A stretch of DNA of 54,038 nucleotides from Alistipes sp. (GCA_017560425.1 JAFZEX010000007.1:1-54038); one strand, 5' to 3'. Counted from the first letter of the stretch, positions 7,167 through 15,583 are shown. Made by a program: numbers and translations. The notes: generated from the sequence alone by a model not told the origin.

Positions 7167-8336
7167 ATGAACAACTTTATCTATGACATTCCTGTAAAGG
7201 TATATTTTGGTCGCGATCAGCTTCAGCATCTCGGCGCTGAGCTTAAGAAGTTTGGTCGCCGTGTGTTGCTAACCTATGGCGGTGGCTCAATCAAGCGTAG
7301 CGGCTTGTACGACCGTGTTGTCGAGGAGTTACACAATGCTGACTTGGAGCTATTCGAGCTCTCGGGCATCGAGCCAAATCCTCGTATCGAGTCGGTGCGT
7401 GAGGGCGTTAAGATATGCAAGGAGCAGAGCATCGACGTGTTGCTGGCTGTTGGCGGTGGCTCTACTATCGATGCCACTAAGTTTATGGCTGCGGGCGCAT
7501 GTGTCGAGCACGATGCGTGGGAGTTCTTCGGTGCGGGTGCTAAGCCTATCGAGCGAGCTCTGCCTATCGTCACTATTTTGACCCTCTCGGCTACGGGCTC
7601 TGAGATGGATACTGCGGGCGTTATCTCTAACCCTGCGACGGGCGATAAGCTCGGTCGCTTGGCTCAGCCATTGTTGCCAAAGGTGTCGTTCCTCGACCCT
7701 ACATTGACCTACTCGGTTAGTAAGTATCAGACAGCGTGTGGTGCTGCCGACATCATGTCGCACATCATGGAGGTATATTTTAATATGAACAAGGATCTCT
7801 TTATGCTCGACTGCTTTATGGAGGGCATGCTCAAGACCGTTGTTAAGTATGCCCCCGTTGCCCTTGCCGACCCTGAGAACTACGAGGCACGTGCCAACCT
7901 TATGTGGTGCTCGTCGTGGGCTATCAACGGCTTTATCAATGGCGGCAAGAAGAAGGCGTGGAGCTGTCACCCTATGGAGCACGAGCTCTCGGCGCTCTAC
8001 GACATTACCCATGGCTTGGGCTTGGCTATCCTCACACCTCGCTGGATGGAGTACTGCCTCGATGAGTCAAACGTTTATAGATACGTGTCGTTTGGTGTCA
8101 ATGTCTTTGGCATCGACCCTACGTTGGAGCCTATGGCTATCGCCCGTGAGAGCATCAAGCGCCTTGCCGACTTCTTCTTCGTTGAGCTGGGTCTTAAGAG
8201 TACCTTCACCGAGGTGGGCATCAAGCGTGAGGACTTTAGGCTAATGGCAGAGAAGGCATGCCGCTATGGCGATATCAAGGGCTTCAAAACCCTTACTGTT
8301 CAGGACGTTATCAATATCTTCGAGATGTGCCTTTAG
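7167..8336 (+). CDS. Iron-containing alcohol dehydrogenase
   Basis: The 389-residue cytoplasmic protein begins like NAD(P)H-dependent butanol-type dehydrogenases (NFIYDIPVKVYFGRDQL), has the nucleotide-binding VGGGSTIDATK near 93-103, and carries the group III metal ligands spread over D, H, H and H positions, including MSHIMEVYF and ITHGLGLAI. It should reduce aldehydes or oxidise alcohols with a divalent metal, usually iron. Length is normal for the BdhA/YqdH-type group. It closes the RyR operon and is followed by the terminator at 8370-8422. Why it is linked to channel and RyR genes is unclear; it could supply or sense NAD(P)H. Confidence 0.9.
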   Translation: MNNFIYDIPVKVYFGRDQLQHLGAELKKFGRRVLLTYGGGSIKRSGLYDRVVEELHNADLELFELSGIEPNPRIESVREGVKICKEQSIDVLLAVGGGSTIDATKFMAAGACVEHDAWEFFGAGAKPIERALPIVTILTLSATGSEMDTAGVISNPATGDKLGRLAQPLLPKVSFLDPTLTYSVSKYQTACGAADIMSHIMEVYFNMNKDLFMLDCFMEGMLKTVVKYAPVALADPENYEARANLMWCSSWAINGFINGGKKKAWSCHPMEHELSALYDITHGLGLAILTPRWMEYCLDESNVYRYVSFGVNVFGIDPTLEPMAIARESIKRLADFFFVELGLKSTFTEVGIKREDFRLMAEKACRYGDIKGFKTLTVQDVINIFEMCL

Positions 8337-8369
8337 TGTAGTAGGGTAGTCGCCCTATATATTATATAT

Positions 8370-8422
8370 GAGTGCAAACCGGTGGTGCGATGTGTGCCAC
8401 TTGTTTGCACTCGTTGTTTTTT
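8370..8422 (+). terminator. Terminator of the RyR operon
   Basis: GAGTGCAAAC (8370-8379) pairs with GTTTGCACTC (8403-8412) around a 23-nt loop and is followed by a T-rich stretch. It separates the RyR operon from the SPFH operon. Confidence 0.75.
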
Positions 8423-8444
8423 ATAAAAAAAAGTTGCCGAAAAA

Positions 8445-8477
8445 TTTGCAAATACCATAACTTATGTTGTATCTTTG
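8445..8477 (+). promoter_or_regulatory. Promoter of the SPFH operon
   Basis: TTTG (8445-8448) and TATCTTTG (8470-8477) are 21 nt apart. The 5' untranslated region would be about 80 nt, longer than for most genes here. Confidence 0.65.
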
Positions 8478-8562
8478 TGATATCAAAATGATATTACTTT
8501 TTATGAAAAGCAGCAATCTACTTCCGCTAACAAATATTAATTAACCTATAAAACCTATTACT

Positions 8563-9501
8563 ATGAAAAACTACACTTATTCTGGTTGGAAGCTCAACGG
8601 CTTTGTTGCTCTTCTTCTAAACCTTTTGTTTGTGGCTGCGGCAGTCTACTCGATTGTTGTGCTTGCTAACAGCATCGACGTTGTTGTGTGGGCGCTTGTT
8701 ACCCTCATTGCTTCGCTCCTCTGCTCGGTACTCATGCTCTGTGGCTACATCATGCTCGAGCCTAACGAGTCACGTGTGTTGCTCTTCTTCGGTAACTATC
8801 GTGGTACATTCTACAACACTGGCTTTTGGTGGATCAACCCATTTATGTCGGCCAAGAAGCTCTCGATGCGTGCTCGTAACCTCAATGTCGATCCTATCAA
8901 GGTGAACGACAAGGCGGGTAACCCAATCCTTATCGGTTTGGTTGTTGTGTGGAAGATTAAGAACGATGGTGCCTATAATGCAGTATTCGAGATCGACGCT
9001 CCAATGGAGATTGGTGCAACAGGCTCAAATGTGCGTATGAACATTCTCGAGAACTTCGTGGCAGTGCAGAGCGACTCGGCATTGCGCCAGGTTGCGGGTA
9101 TGTATGCCTACGACGAGAACTCTAATAGCTCATCTGACGAGGTAACCCTTCGCTCGGGTGGCGAGGAGATTAACGACCGCCTTACCGACGAGCTCAACGA
9201 CCGCCTATCTATCGCTGGTATCGAGGTTATCGAGGCTCGCCTCAACTACTTGGCTTATGCTCCTGAGATTGCTGCTGCTATGTTGCGTCGCCAGCAGGCC
9301 GATGCTATCATCTCGGCACGTGAGAAGATTGTTGAGGGCGCTGTATCTATGGTTAAGATTGCCCTCGAGCGCTTGTCTACCGAGGAGGTTGTAGAGCTCG
9401 ATGAGGAGCGCAAGGCAGCTATGGTTAGCAACCTGCTCGTTGTTCTCTGCGCCGACGAGGCTGCACAGCCAGTTGTCAACACAGGTACTTTGCATAACTA
9501 A
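8563..9501 (+). CDS. SPFH/Band 7 membrane protein
   Basis: The 312-residue protein has two hydrophobic helices near 15-35 and 42-63, then an SPFH domain starting LEPNESRVLLFFGNYRGTFYNTGFWWINP and ending in an Ala/Arg-rich coiled segment (LRRQQADAIISAREKIVEGA). SPFH proteins form large membrane-anchored rings or microdomains, often beside proteases. It leads a co-directional series of six genes with short gaps, including a ribbon-helix-helix protein and an S41 peptidase. Specific function is unknown; assignment to the superfamily is firm. Confidence 0.9.
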   Translation: MKNYTYSGWKLNGFVALLLNLLFVAAAVYSIVVLANSIDVVVWALVTLIASLLCSVLMLCGYIMLEPNESRVLLFFGNYRGTFYNTGFWWINPFMSAKKLSMRARNLNVDPIKVNDKAGNPILIGLVVVWKIKNDGAYNAVFEIDAPMEIGATGSNVRMNILENFVAVQSDSALRQVAGMYAYDENSNSSSDEVTLRSGGEEINDRLTDELNDRLSIAGIEVIEARLNYLAYAPEIAAAMLRRQQADAIISAREKIVEGAVSMVKIALERLSTEEVVELDEERKAAMVSNLLVVLCADEAAQPVVNTGTLHN

Positions 9502-9525
9502 TATATAATAGTACCCCCACTCTTT

Positions 9526-9732
9526 ATGGCTACGAAGGAGTCAGGCAACCGCAGCTTTGTTCTTCGCATTGACGGCGAGATGATGGATGCCCTCGAACGA
9601 TGGGCAGAGGACGAGTTTCGCTCGGTCAATGGTCAGCTGCAATGGATAATTGCCGAGGCCTTGCGTCGCAGTGGGCGCAAGCCTCGAGCAAAAAAGGCAA
9701 AGGAGGTGCCTAAGAATGAAGAACAGATTTAG
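9526..9732 (+). CDS. Arc-type ribbon-helix-helix protein
   Basis: The 68-residue protein has the pattern of an Arc/MetJ-like DNA-binding domain: a beta-strand (NRSFVLRIDGEMMDAL) followed by two helices (ALERWAEDEF and VNGQLQWIIAEALRRS), then a Lys/Arg-rich tail. It probably dimerises and binds DNA, perhaps controlling its own operon. It lies 24 bp after the SPFH gene and overlaps the next gene by 17 bp, which suggests translational coupling. Confidence 0.8.
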   Translation: MATKESGNRSFVLRIDGEMMDALERWAEDEFRSVNGQLQWIIAEALRRSGRKPRAKKAKEVPKNEEQI

Positions 9733-10231
9733 TATATTTAAGCATCGCTATCGCCTTGTCGAGAGTCAGGCTATGCGACGTCTGGGTAAGAAGAGCCCTG
9801 ATGACGGCAAGCTCGAGTTTGCCGATATTCTTATATGCTTCTCTATCTTGGGACTCTTGAATATTGATCTACTCCCCGAGAGCGTTCCATATCGTGAGCA
9901 TATCTTGATATTTGCCTCGGTGGCTATTGTTGCTCTCGGCGCTTTTCTTAAGTTTCGCCGCTTAGCACCACGCTCCTGCTGGACTAAGGCTTCGTGGGCG
10001 GCATTTATGGTTGCTGTGGCGTGTAGTGCCCTGCCCTGGATACTGTATGCTGTTGGCGAGGATAGCATGAGCATGACACTAGCCACCCATATCTCGCTCT
10101 TCTCGATTCTCTTGTGGCTCATATTTGCTGGTTGCTTTATGCGCCTGCGCTACATTCGTCGACGCTCACGCGAGGAGATTGCCATGATGCGCCTACGTGA
10201 GAAGCGTCGCCGTAACCTACAAACATTTTAA
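9716..10231 (+). CDS. Four-TM membrane protein of unknown function
   Basis: I choose the ATG at 9716 (MKNRFSIFKHRY) because the frame upstream runs through the ribbon-helix-helix gene and because AAGGAGGTG lies just before it, an unusual Shine-Dalgarno-like sequence for this genome. The 171-residue protein has a basic N-terminus, four hydrophobic segments (roughly 38-57, 64-82, 89-112 and 121-141) and a very Arg-rich C-terminus. I do not recognise the family. It lies inside the SPFH operon. Confidence 0.7.
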   Translation: MKNRFSIFKHRYRLVESQAMRRLGKKSPDDGKLEFADILICFSILGLLNIDLLPESVPYREHILIFASVAIVALGAFLKFRRLAPRSCWTKASWAAFMVAVACSALPWILYAVGEDSMSMTLATHISLFSILLWLIFAGCFMRLRYIRRRSREEIAMMRLREKRRRNLQTF

Positions 10232-10234
10232 GCT

Positions 10235-10537
10235 ATGTCACCCCTACACGCAATTATCGTCACTCTTATCTGCTTGGCTTTTGTGGTTTTTGCTCTGCTC
10301 GCACTCATGGGCAAGCTCGACCGCTGGTACACTTGGAGCCTTGGTGCCGAGGATAAGCCCTCCGAGCAGCGAGTTATGCGCTGGCGCATGGCATTTGCTG
10401 TTGAGGTGCTCCTGGCGCTTGTGCTTATGATTGTGTTTAATATATTAGATGTCGCCGATAAATACTCCTCATGGGCATTCTTTGCCCTTTGTGTTGGCAT
10501 GGCACTTATCGAGCGTCTATGGATTAGAAAGGTGTAA
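10235..10537 (+). CDS. Small three-TM membrane protein (DUF3784-like)
   Basis: This 100-residue protein has three hydrophobic stretches (about 5-25, 49-70 and 78-95) with LMGKLDRW after the first. The pattern resembles DUF3784-type small membrane proteins and the product at 12118-12405, so the two look like paralogues within one operon. It starts 3 bp after the upstream stop and ends 5 bp before the S41 peptidase gene. Function unknown. Confidence 0.65.
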   Translation: MSPLHAIIVTLICLAFVVFALLALMGKLDRWYTWSLGAEDKPSEQRVMRWRMAFAVEVLLALVLMIVFNILDVADKYSSWAFFALCVGMALIERLWIRKV

Positions 10538-10542
10538 CGACT

Positions 10543-12105
10543 ATGAAACGGATATTTATTATTGCGCTTGCATTGCTTTGCGCTGTGACGGCATACGCTC
10601 AGAATATCCCACAGTATCACGATGCAGATGTTGAGGCATCAAAGGAGTATGTCGAGGGTAATGCCTATCAAAAGGATTTGCTACTCTATGTCGACATGCT
10701 TGGCGATACCCACCCATATTATGCCGACTCGAAGCACCGTGCAGAACTTGATAAGTGTGCCAAGAGGCTGTATCGTGAGTGTGGCAAGATTAGAGATGTT
10801 GCTGAGTTTAAGCTACTCACAGCAAGACTTGCAGCATCACTTGGTGATGGGCACACAGCAATATTCTATTGGACGTCGCTCGATAGGATATTTCCCGTGC
10901 GAGTAGCCATTGACAATAATCGCTCAGCTATTGTTGACGCCTCGTCTGTGGAGCTTGGCGATTTGCTGGGTCGTGAGGTTGTGAAGATTAACGGCAAGCC
11001 GCTAAGCTATATATTGAAGCAGGCACGAGAGATTGTTAGTGCCGATAACGATGTGAACTTTGAGAACTTGGTCGAAGACTACCTTATGATTTCAGAGTTT
11101 TGGTCGATGCTTGGCATGAGTGATGAGGTGCTCAGCCTTGAGTTTGCCGACGGCAGCCATGCCGATGTTGCGGCTATCAACAAGAGCGATCTTAAAATCA
11201 CTCAGCTACAAAACGATTTGTCGGGCAGGGTTACTGCGCCCCGTCGTGTGCTCTTCGATTACACTATCTACGAAGAGGAGGGTATATGCTACTTGCAGTT
11301 TAACCAGTTTGCCGACAGGGTTACACACCCTAAAAATCCAAATCTGCCACGTTTTGATGAGTTTGTGCGTGACATGATGGCAGATATTGAGGCTAAGGGG
11401 GTTAAGACTCTTGTTGTCGATTTGCAGTATAATAGTGGCGGTAATAGCTCGCTGGGCAATGTGCTCTTGTCGTACTTAATGCCTTATGCCGAGTTGAAGC
11501 AGTATAGTGCCGATGTTCGCATTTCGGAACTTATGCAGACCTACTACCCATACTACAAGGAGTTTACATACGATGGCAAGCCTCTCGAGCTGGGAAGGGT
11601 ATATAGCGCTCCTATGTTCGACCACAATCGAGGTGTTGATGTTACTGCGGGTGTTATGCAGGATTCCACTAATCATGTCTTGAACTTTGACAAGGAGCGT
11701 ATCTTCAAGGGCGATGTTGTCTTTATTCAGAGTAAAGAGTCGTTTAGCTCTGCATCGTTGCTACTAACCACAGCGCGTGATAATGGCGTTGGTTATATCA
11801 TTGGTGAGCCCTCGGGTGGTCGCCCAAGTCACTATGGCGATATCTTATACTGCACACTGCCCAATACAGGAACTATCGCAACAGTAAGCCACAAACACTT
11901 TATTCGTCCCAATCGGGCATTGGTCAATGAGAAGTATCTCACGCCAAACATATTCGTTCCGCTCAACAACCCTGATAAGGACTTAGTATGGGAGTGCATA
12001 TTAGACTTTTTTGGACCAAATAAGAGTAAGCGTGTTGTGACCACCAGCGCAACTAATGATGATAGCTACCTTTGGGATACTATATATAGACCTGTGATGA
12101 ACTAA
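10543..12105 (+). CDS. S41-family peptidase, exported
   Basis: The 520-residue protein has a clear signal peptide (MKRIFIIALALLCAVTAYA, cleavage near residue 20). The C-terminal half carries the S41 core: LVVDLQYNSGGNSS near 285-298 and the nucleophile region SKESFSSASLLL near 397-408, then GEPSGGRPSHYGD. The usual Ser-Lys dyad lysine of CtpA-type enzymes is not evident downstream, so it may belong to the Tricorn/IRBP-like branch or be altered in activity. No PDZ domain is obvious. It is tightly packed (5 bp) behind a small membrane protein gene in the SPFH operon, consistent with SPFH-associated proteolysis at the envelope. Confidence 0.8.
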   Translation: MKRIFIIALALLCAVTAYAQNIPQYHDADVEASKEYVEGNAYQKDLLLYVDMLGDTHPYYADSKHRAELDKCAKRLYRECGKIRDVAEFKLLTARLAASLGDGHTAIFYWTSLDRIFPVRVAIDNNRSAIVDASSVELGDLLGREVVKINGKPLSYILKQAREIVSADNDVNFENLVEDYLMISEFWSMLGMSDEVLSLEFADGSHADVAAINKSDLKITQLQNDLSGRVTAPRRVLFDYTIYEEEGICYLQFNQFADRVTHPKNPNLPRFDEFVRDMMADIEAKGVKTLVVDLQYNSGGNSSLGNVLLSYLMPYAELKQYSADVRISELMQTYYPYYKEFTYDGKPLELGRVYSAPMFDHNRGVDVTAGVMQDSTNHVLNFDKERIFKGDVVFIQSKESFSSASLLLTTARDNGVGYIIGEPSGGRPSHYGDILYCTLPNTGTIATVSHKHFIRPNRALVNEKYLTPNIFVPLNNPDKDLVWECILDFFGPNKSKRVVTTSATNDDSYLWDTIYRPVMN

Positions 12106-12117
12106 AATAAAGTGGAT

Positions 12118-12405
12118 ATGAATCAGGAGTCAATCGTATTAATAACAATGATGGTGGTCTTCACCGTTTTGGGCGTGATGCTTATCTTGGGCAAGGCCGA
12201 CTTTGTCATCAAACGACATTTGCGTGACCCGCAGCGATACAACATCCAGCGTATGCGCATTGTGCACGCCGTGGCACTCTTTGTTGTCGATATTATGCTT
12301 ATCCTCTTCCTCTGTGGCGTTGATGAGCGTATCGCCGTCTTTGCCCCGATGCCCATTGTCGTAATCATTGCAATATTGCAATATACATGGGCTCGCAAAA
12401 AGTAG
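12118..12405 (+). CDS. Small three-TM membrane protein (DUF3784-like)
   Basis: I take ATG at 12118; a GTG two codons earlier is possible. The roughly 95-residue protein has three hydrophobic helices, LILGKADFVIKRHLRD after the first, and a basic end (WARKK). It resembles the product at 10235-10537 in length, topology and the LGK motif. It is the last gene of the SPFH operon, 12 bp after the peptidase stop, and faces the repeat element at 12421. Confidence 0.65.
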   Translation: MNQESIVLITMMVVFTVLGVMLILGKADFVIKRHLRDPQRYNIQRMRIVHAVALFVVDIMLILFLCGVDERIAVFAPMPIVVIIAILQYTWARKK

Positions 12406-12420
12406 ATAAGGCCACATCTA

Positions 12421-12616
12421 CACCCTTCTGACAAAAAGTAGTGTGCTTAGTTGGGTGGAATATAGGGAATCTAGGGAATTTAGGGAGTTTAGGGAAGATG
12501 GGGAAGATGGGGTAGCGGAAATGCATCTTGGGTAGATGTAGATAACACTCTCCTTATATTCTCTAAACTCTCTAAACTCCCTAAACTCCCTAAACTCCTT
12601 AAACTCTCTATTCTCC
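12421..12616 (+). repeat. Intergenic repeat: shared 14-mer plus two inverted 9-bp arrays
   Basis: The unit starts CACCCTTCTGACAA (also found at 17321-17334), then a 9-bp-period array of the GGGAATTTA/GGGAGTTTA type (about 12461-12513), a spacer, and a second array of the complementary CTAAACTCC type (12557-12616). The arms could pair in RNA or single-stranded DNA. It lies between convergent operons. A second, larger relative lies at 17321-17695. No gene is visible here. Confidence 0.75.
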
Positions 12617-12639
12617 TTATTTATCTCATCACCCACCAC

Positions 12640-12674
12640 GCAAAAAGCTGTCGCCTAAAACGACAGCTTTTTGC
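12640..12674 (-). terminator. Terminator of the FKBP lipoprotein operon
   Basis: A perfect 14-bp stem (GCAAAAAGCTGTCG / CGACAGCTTTTTGC) lies 1 bp beyond the stop codon of the 515-residue lipoprotein. The A/T flanks make it usable in both directions. Confidence 0.8.
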
Positions 12675-12675
12675 T

Positions 12676-14223
12676 TTACTCAACGAATATCTGGAACAAC
12701 AACGGACTATACGCTGGAATCTCGGTAGAGGTTGTTGTGATGGTTACCGAGGTGTCGGTGCTGCCCGACGAGCCGTAGTAACCATAGTAGTAGGGGTTAT
12801 ATCCGTAGTAGTTCTGATTATACATGCCACCATAGCCATAGCCGTAGTAGTTGTTCATGTAGTTCATATAGTTCATGTAGTTGAGCATATCGTAGTAGCT
12901 TGTGTCGGTACCACCCGTAGTTGTCGAGGTGTATGTGCCGACCTTGCCCGCGATACCATAGCCGTATGTCGATACAGAGAGAATGGCTGCCCACTGACCC
13001 ACACGGAGCGTAGGGATAGAGTTGTTCCACGCAGGGATATATTTATTCTCGTCCATATTCTTCATGTAGAAGTCCAATGCCTCGCCCGTGGTCTTTACCT
13101 CCTTATATATTATCTCCTTCACCTCGTCGATGTTGGTGTCGAAGATAAAGCCATCGAGGAAGCGGCCGATATACCACACTTGGGCGGTATTCTTAGTATT
13201 CAGCGAGTCGGCGGTTAGCACCTCGTCACGTGTGATGCCCTTGCCAAAGCGCTTTATGAGTGCCTCGTTGATGCGCTCCTCAAGGTCGCTCGTCGAGTAG
13301 ATGGTGCCCGCAGTGTAGTTATCCTCGCCCGCATACTTGAGCGTATCTCTGCCAATAACATCAAACTTAAGGCGCTGCTCAGGGTTATATGAGTAGTTTA
13401 CATACAACTGCTCGAGGGTGTCCACAGGCTGGTGCCAGCGACCGTCGAAAAACTCCAAGGGGCGTGTGTTTACGCTCTCCTCGCCCTCCTCGTCGGTGCG
13501 TGTGCTGCGGCGACGAAGCATAGATGTTGTAGCCTCGCTGTTCTCCTCCTTAACCACCTTGTGCTCCTCGCAAAGACCGCCATTCTGCTCGGCAAAGAGG
13601 TTCACGCAGTCGCCCTCATATGCCACAGGGTTAGCCACATGTCCCCACACCTTCATGTGCACGATCATAGGCTTGCTCTCGTCCATCTCGAACTGACCCT
13701 CGTAGCCACCGGTGCTCGACTCTGTTGTCTGCACCACCGATGATGGAAGATAGAGCCTCATCTCGGTGCCATAGCGCACCTCCACAGAGTCCTGACCAAT
13801 CTTTAGCTTGTTGAACGTGGCGAGATATGTGCCCTCCATCATCGTCGTGCTCTCCTTGCCACTAAAGCGGTAGGCGGGCACGTAGCGTGTGTAGTTGGTA
13901 TATGTGCCAAGCATCATAGCATTTTCATAGTTGCGTGTCTCGCAGATGTTGCCGTCGAGGTCACGACCCGTAAAGTCGTACCACACCCACACATCGCTGC
14001 CCGAGATAGGTAGTGAGTCGGCAACGCCATAGTTAAGCATCTCGACATAGTATCCGCCCTTCTCCTGATAGTTGTCCACGAGCCCGGGGTGATACTTCTC
14101 GATCCACGCCTTTAGTGAGCGCTGCTCCGCCTCGTTCGAGTTGAATGTTGGCTCCTTGATGCAGGCTGCCGCAAGGAGTATCATGGTCGCAATAATGCTA
14201 AAACTCTTTATGCTGTTCATCAT
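12676..14223 (-). CDS. FKBP-like lipoprotein with a Tyr-rich insertion
   Basis: The 515-residue protein has a lipoprotein signal ending LLAAAC (Cys21). The C-terminal part reads as an FKBP fold: PAWNNSIPTLRVGQWAAILSVSTYGYG, and after an interruption, IPAYSPLLFQIFVE, the normal last strand. Between these halves, where the short loop of an FKBP should be, is a low-complexity Tyr/Asn/Gly-rich segment of about 65 residues (residues about 435-500). The first 370 residues, with a Pro/Glu-rich stretch, may hold a degenerate second FKBP domain. It is 7 bp behind the other FKBP-like gene. Likely a periplasmic or surface folding factor; peptidyl-prolyl isomerase activity is inferred only. Confidence 0.7.
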   Translation of the reverse strand: MMNSIKSFSIIATMILLAAACIKEPTFNSNEAEQRSLKAWIEKYHPGLVDNYQEKGGYYVEMLNYGVADSLPISGSDVWVWYDFTGRDLDGNICETRNYENAMMLGTYTNYTRYVPAYRFSGKESTTMMEGTYLATFNKLKIGQDSVEVRYGTEMRLYLPSSVVQTTESSTGGYEGQFEMDESKPMIVHMKVWGHVANPVAYEGDCVNLFAEQNGGLCEEHKVVKEENSEATTSMLRRRSTRTDEEGEESVNTRPLEFFDGRWHQPVDTLEQLYVNYSYNPEQRLKFDVIGRDTLKYAGEDNYTAGTIYSTSDLEERINEALIKRFGKGITRDEVLTADSLNTKNTAQVWYIGRFLDGFIFDTNIDEVKEIIYKEVKTTGEALDFYMKNMDENKYIPAWNNSIPTLRVGQWAAILSVSTYGYGIAGKVGTYTSTTTGGTDTSYYDMLNYMNYMNYMNNYYGYGYGGMYNQNYYGYNPYYYGYYGSSGSTDTSVTITTTSTEIPAYSPLLFQIFVE

Positions 14224-14230
14224 AGATGTT

Positions 14231-14854
14231 TTACTTTTTCGTTACACTAAGAATGTCGATATACCACACCATAGCCGACTTTTTGGGTACCATGCCCAAA
14301 ATGTGGTTGCCATAGCCAGCCTCGAACGTAAGGTATACCTCTACGCTGTCGCCCTCGTGGCAACCCTCGAGCGCTATCTCCAACGAGTCGAGAATCTCGC
14401 CATTGCCAAAGGTCACCACCAATGGCTCCGACGACCACTCGTACGACGCATCGAGGCCTGCCGAAACAAGCTCTTGTATCTTCGCCTCGTCGTTTGTGGC
14501 AAATAGATCGCCTGATGTGGGGCGTGAACTTTTGAATAGGTATGCCGAGTAGCGCAGCGCAACCTCGTCGCCAAGTGCTACCACGGGCTTGCTTGCACGC
14601 TCCTCGTCGTAATATGTTGCTATGTAGCGATATATGTCCAATCCCCACTGCGAGTAGAACTGAGGATTTTCGTCCAACGACTCGCCAATCTCTGCCTCGG
14701 GAATTAGGCGTGGCTGGTGTGAATTCTTAAGGTAGCTGCCGATGCTATTCTGCTGCTGTGTCAGCGTTGTGTCGGTTTGGTTGCTGCACGACATGGCGAG
14801 GGTCATAACGAGAGTCATGACCGCCATAAATGCTATTTTCGTTACCTTAATCAT
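14231..14854 (-). CDS. FKBP-type lipoprotein (DUF4827-like)
   Basis: The start is taken at 14854 (MIKVTKIAFMAV), because a more upstream ATG overlaps the -7 box at 14870-14877. The signal ends LAMSC (lipobox). The mature part, about 185 residues, ends in a single FKBP-like domain: VALGDEVALRYSAYLF, then EWSSEPLVVTFGNGEILDSLE, then GDSVEVYLTFEAGYG, and the MVWYIDILSV strand. Bacteroidota carry many such lipidated PPIase-like proteins. It is first of a two-gene operon with the Tyr-rich paralogue. Confidence 0.75.
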   Translation of the reverse strand: MIKVTKIAFMAVMTLVMTLAMSCSNQTDTTLTQQQNSIGSYLKNSHQPRLIPEAEIGESLDENPQFYSQWGLDIYRYIATYYDEERASKPVVALGDEVALRYSAYLFKSSRPTSGDLFATNDEAKIQELVSAGLDASYEWSSEPLVVTFGNGEILDSLEIALEGCHEGDSVEVYLTFEAGYGNHILGMVPKKSAMVWYIDILSVTKK

Positions 14855-14869
14855 TGCCATATAATCGCA

Positions 14870-14877
14870 CAAAGTTA
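14870..14877 (-). promoter_or_regulatory. -7 box of the FKBP lipoprotein operon
   Basis: Minus-strand TAACTTTG fits TAnnTTTG. It implies a transcript start near 14864 and rules out the ATG at 14872 as start. No -33 TTG at the right distance. Confidence 0.55.
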
Positions 14878-14920
14878 ATAATTATTTTGCAAAGCCTCTC
14901 TTTTTTTTACAAAAAAGATG

Positions 14921-15514
14921 CTATAGGCTCTTCAGCGCTGTGCGTATCGCCTCCTCGACGCTTATCGCTGGGTCGTTCTTGAAGATGGTGTTGAGCACCT
15001 TCTCCGAGGCTGTCTTCTGGAAGCCGAGCATCGATAGTGCCGCCAATGCCTCGTCGAAGCTCTCGGGGCGTGCCTTCACGGTTGGTGTGCTTATCATCAG
15101 GTCGCTTGCGCCCAGCTCGAGCATCTTGCCCGATAGCTCCACGATGATCTTTTGTGCGGTCTTTAGGCCGAGTCCCTTGACATTTTTCAGCAGCACGGCA
15201 TTCTCCGTTGCAATGATGTTTTGCAGCTCACGTGGCGAGTATGTCGAGAGTATCATGCGGGCAGTGTTACCACCTACGCCTGAGACACTTATGAGCTGGC
15301 GGAAGAGCTCACGCTCGAGCTTCGTTGTGAAGCCGAAGAGGGCTTGCTGATCCTCGCGCACCACGAAGTGAACATAAAGCTTTGCCTCTGCGGCGTGCTC
15401 GATTTCGGAGTATGTTTTCAGCGATATGTTTATGAAGTAGCCGATGCCTGCAGCCTCCACAATGGCGTATGTTGGTGTTGCCTCGGCAACTTTTCCTGAT
15501 ATATATTCGTACAT
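14921..15514 (-). CDS. ruvA: Holliday junction branch migration protein RuvA
   Basis: The 197-residue protein matches RuvA throughout: N-terminal OB-fold (MYEYISGKVAEATPTYAIVEAAGIGYFIN), central helix-hairpin-helix motifs (LISVSGVGGNTARMILS and VKGLGLKTAQKIIVELSGK) and a C-terminal domain III (AALSMLGFQKTASEKVL) that contacts RuvB. RuvA holds Holliday junctions so RuvB can drive branch migration. Length is normal. ruvB is not adjacent. A possible -7 box lies at 15556-15563. Confidence 0.97.
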   Translation of the reverse strand: MYEYISGKVAEATPTYAIVEAAGIGYFINISLKTYSEIEHAAEAKLYVHFVVREDQQALFGFTTKLERELFRQLISVSGVGGNTARMILSTYSPRELQNIIATENAVLLKNVKGLGLKTAQKIIVELSGKMLELGASDLMISTPTVKARPESFDEALAALSMLGFQKTASEKVLNTIFKNDPAISVEEAIRTALKSL

Positions 15515-15555
15515 AAGGCTCTCTGTGTTACGAAAAATAAATATGAAAATTTCTA

Positions 15556-15563
15556 CAAAAGTA
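15556..15563 (-). promoter_or_regulatory. Possible -7 box of ruvA
   Basis: Minus-strand TACTTTTG fits TAnnTTTG, 41 bp before the ruvA ATG. No good -33 element is visible. Confidence 0.45.
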
Positions 15564-15575
15564 AATAAATTTTTT

Positions 15576-15583
15576 TATCTTTG
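15576..15583 (+). promoter_or_regulatory. -7 box of the OmpH-like gene
   Basis: TATCTTTG fits TAnnTTTG and lies 41 nt before the ATG at 15625, divergent from ruvA. No clear -33 TTG. Confidence 0.6.
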
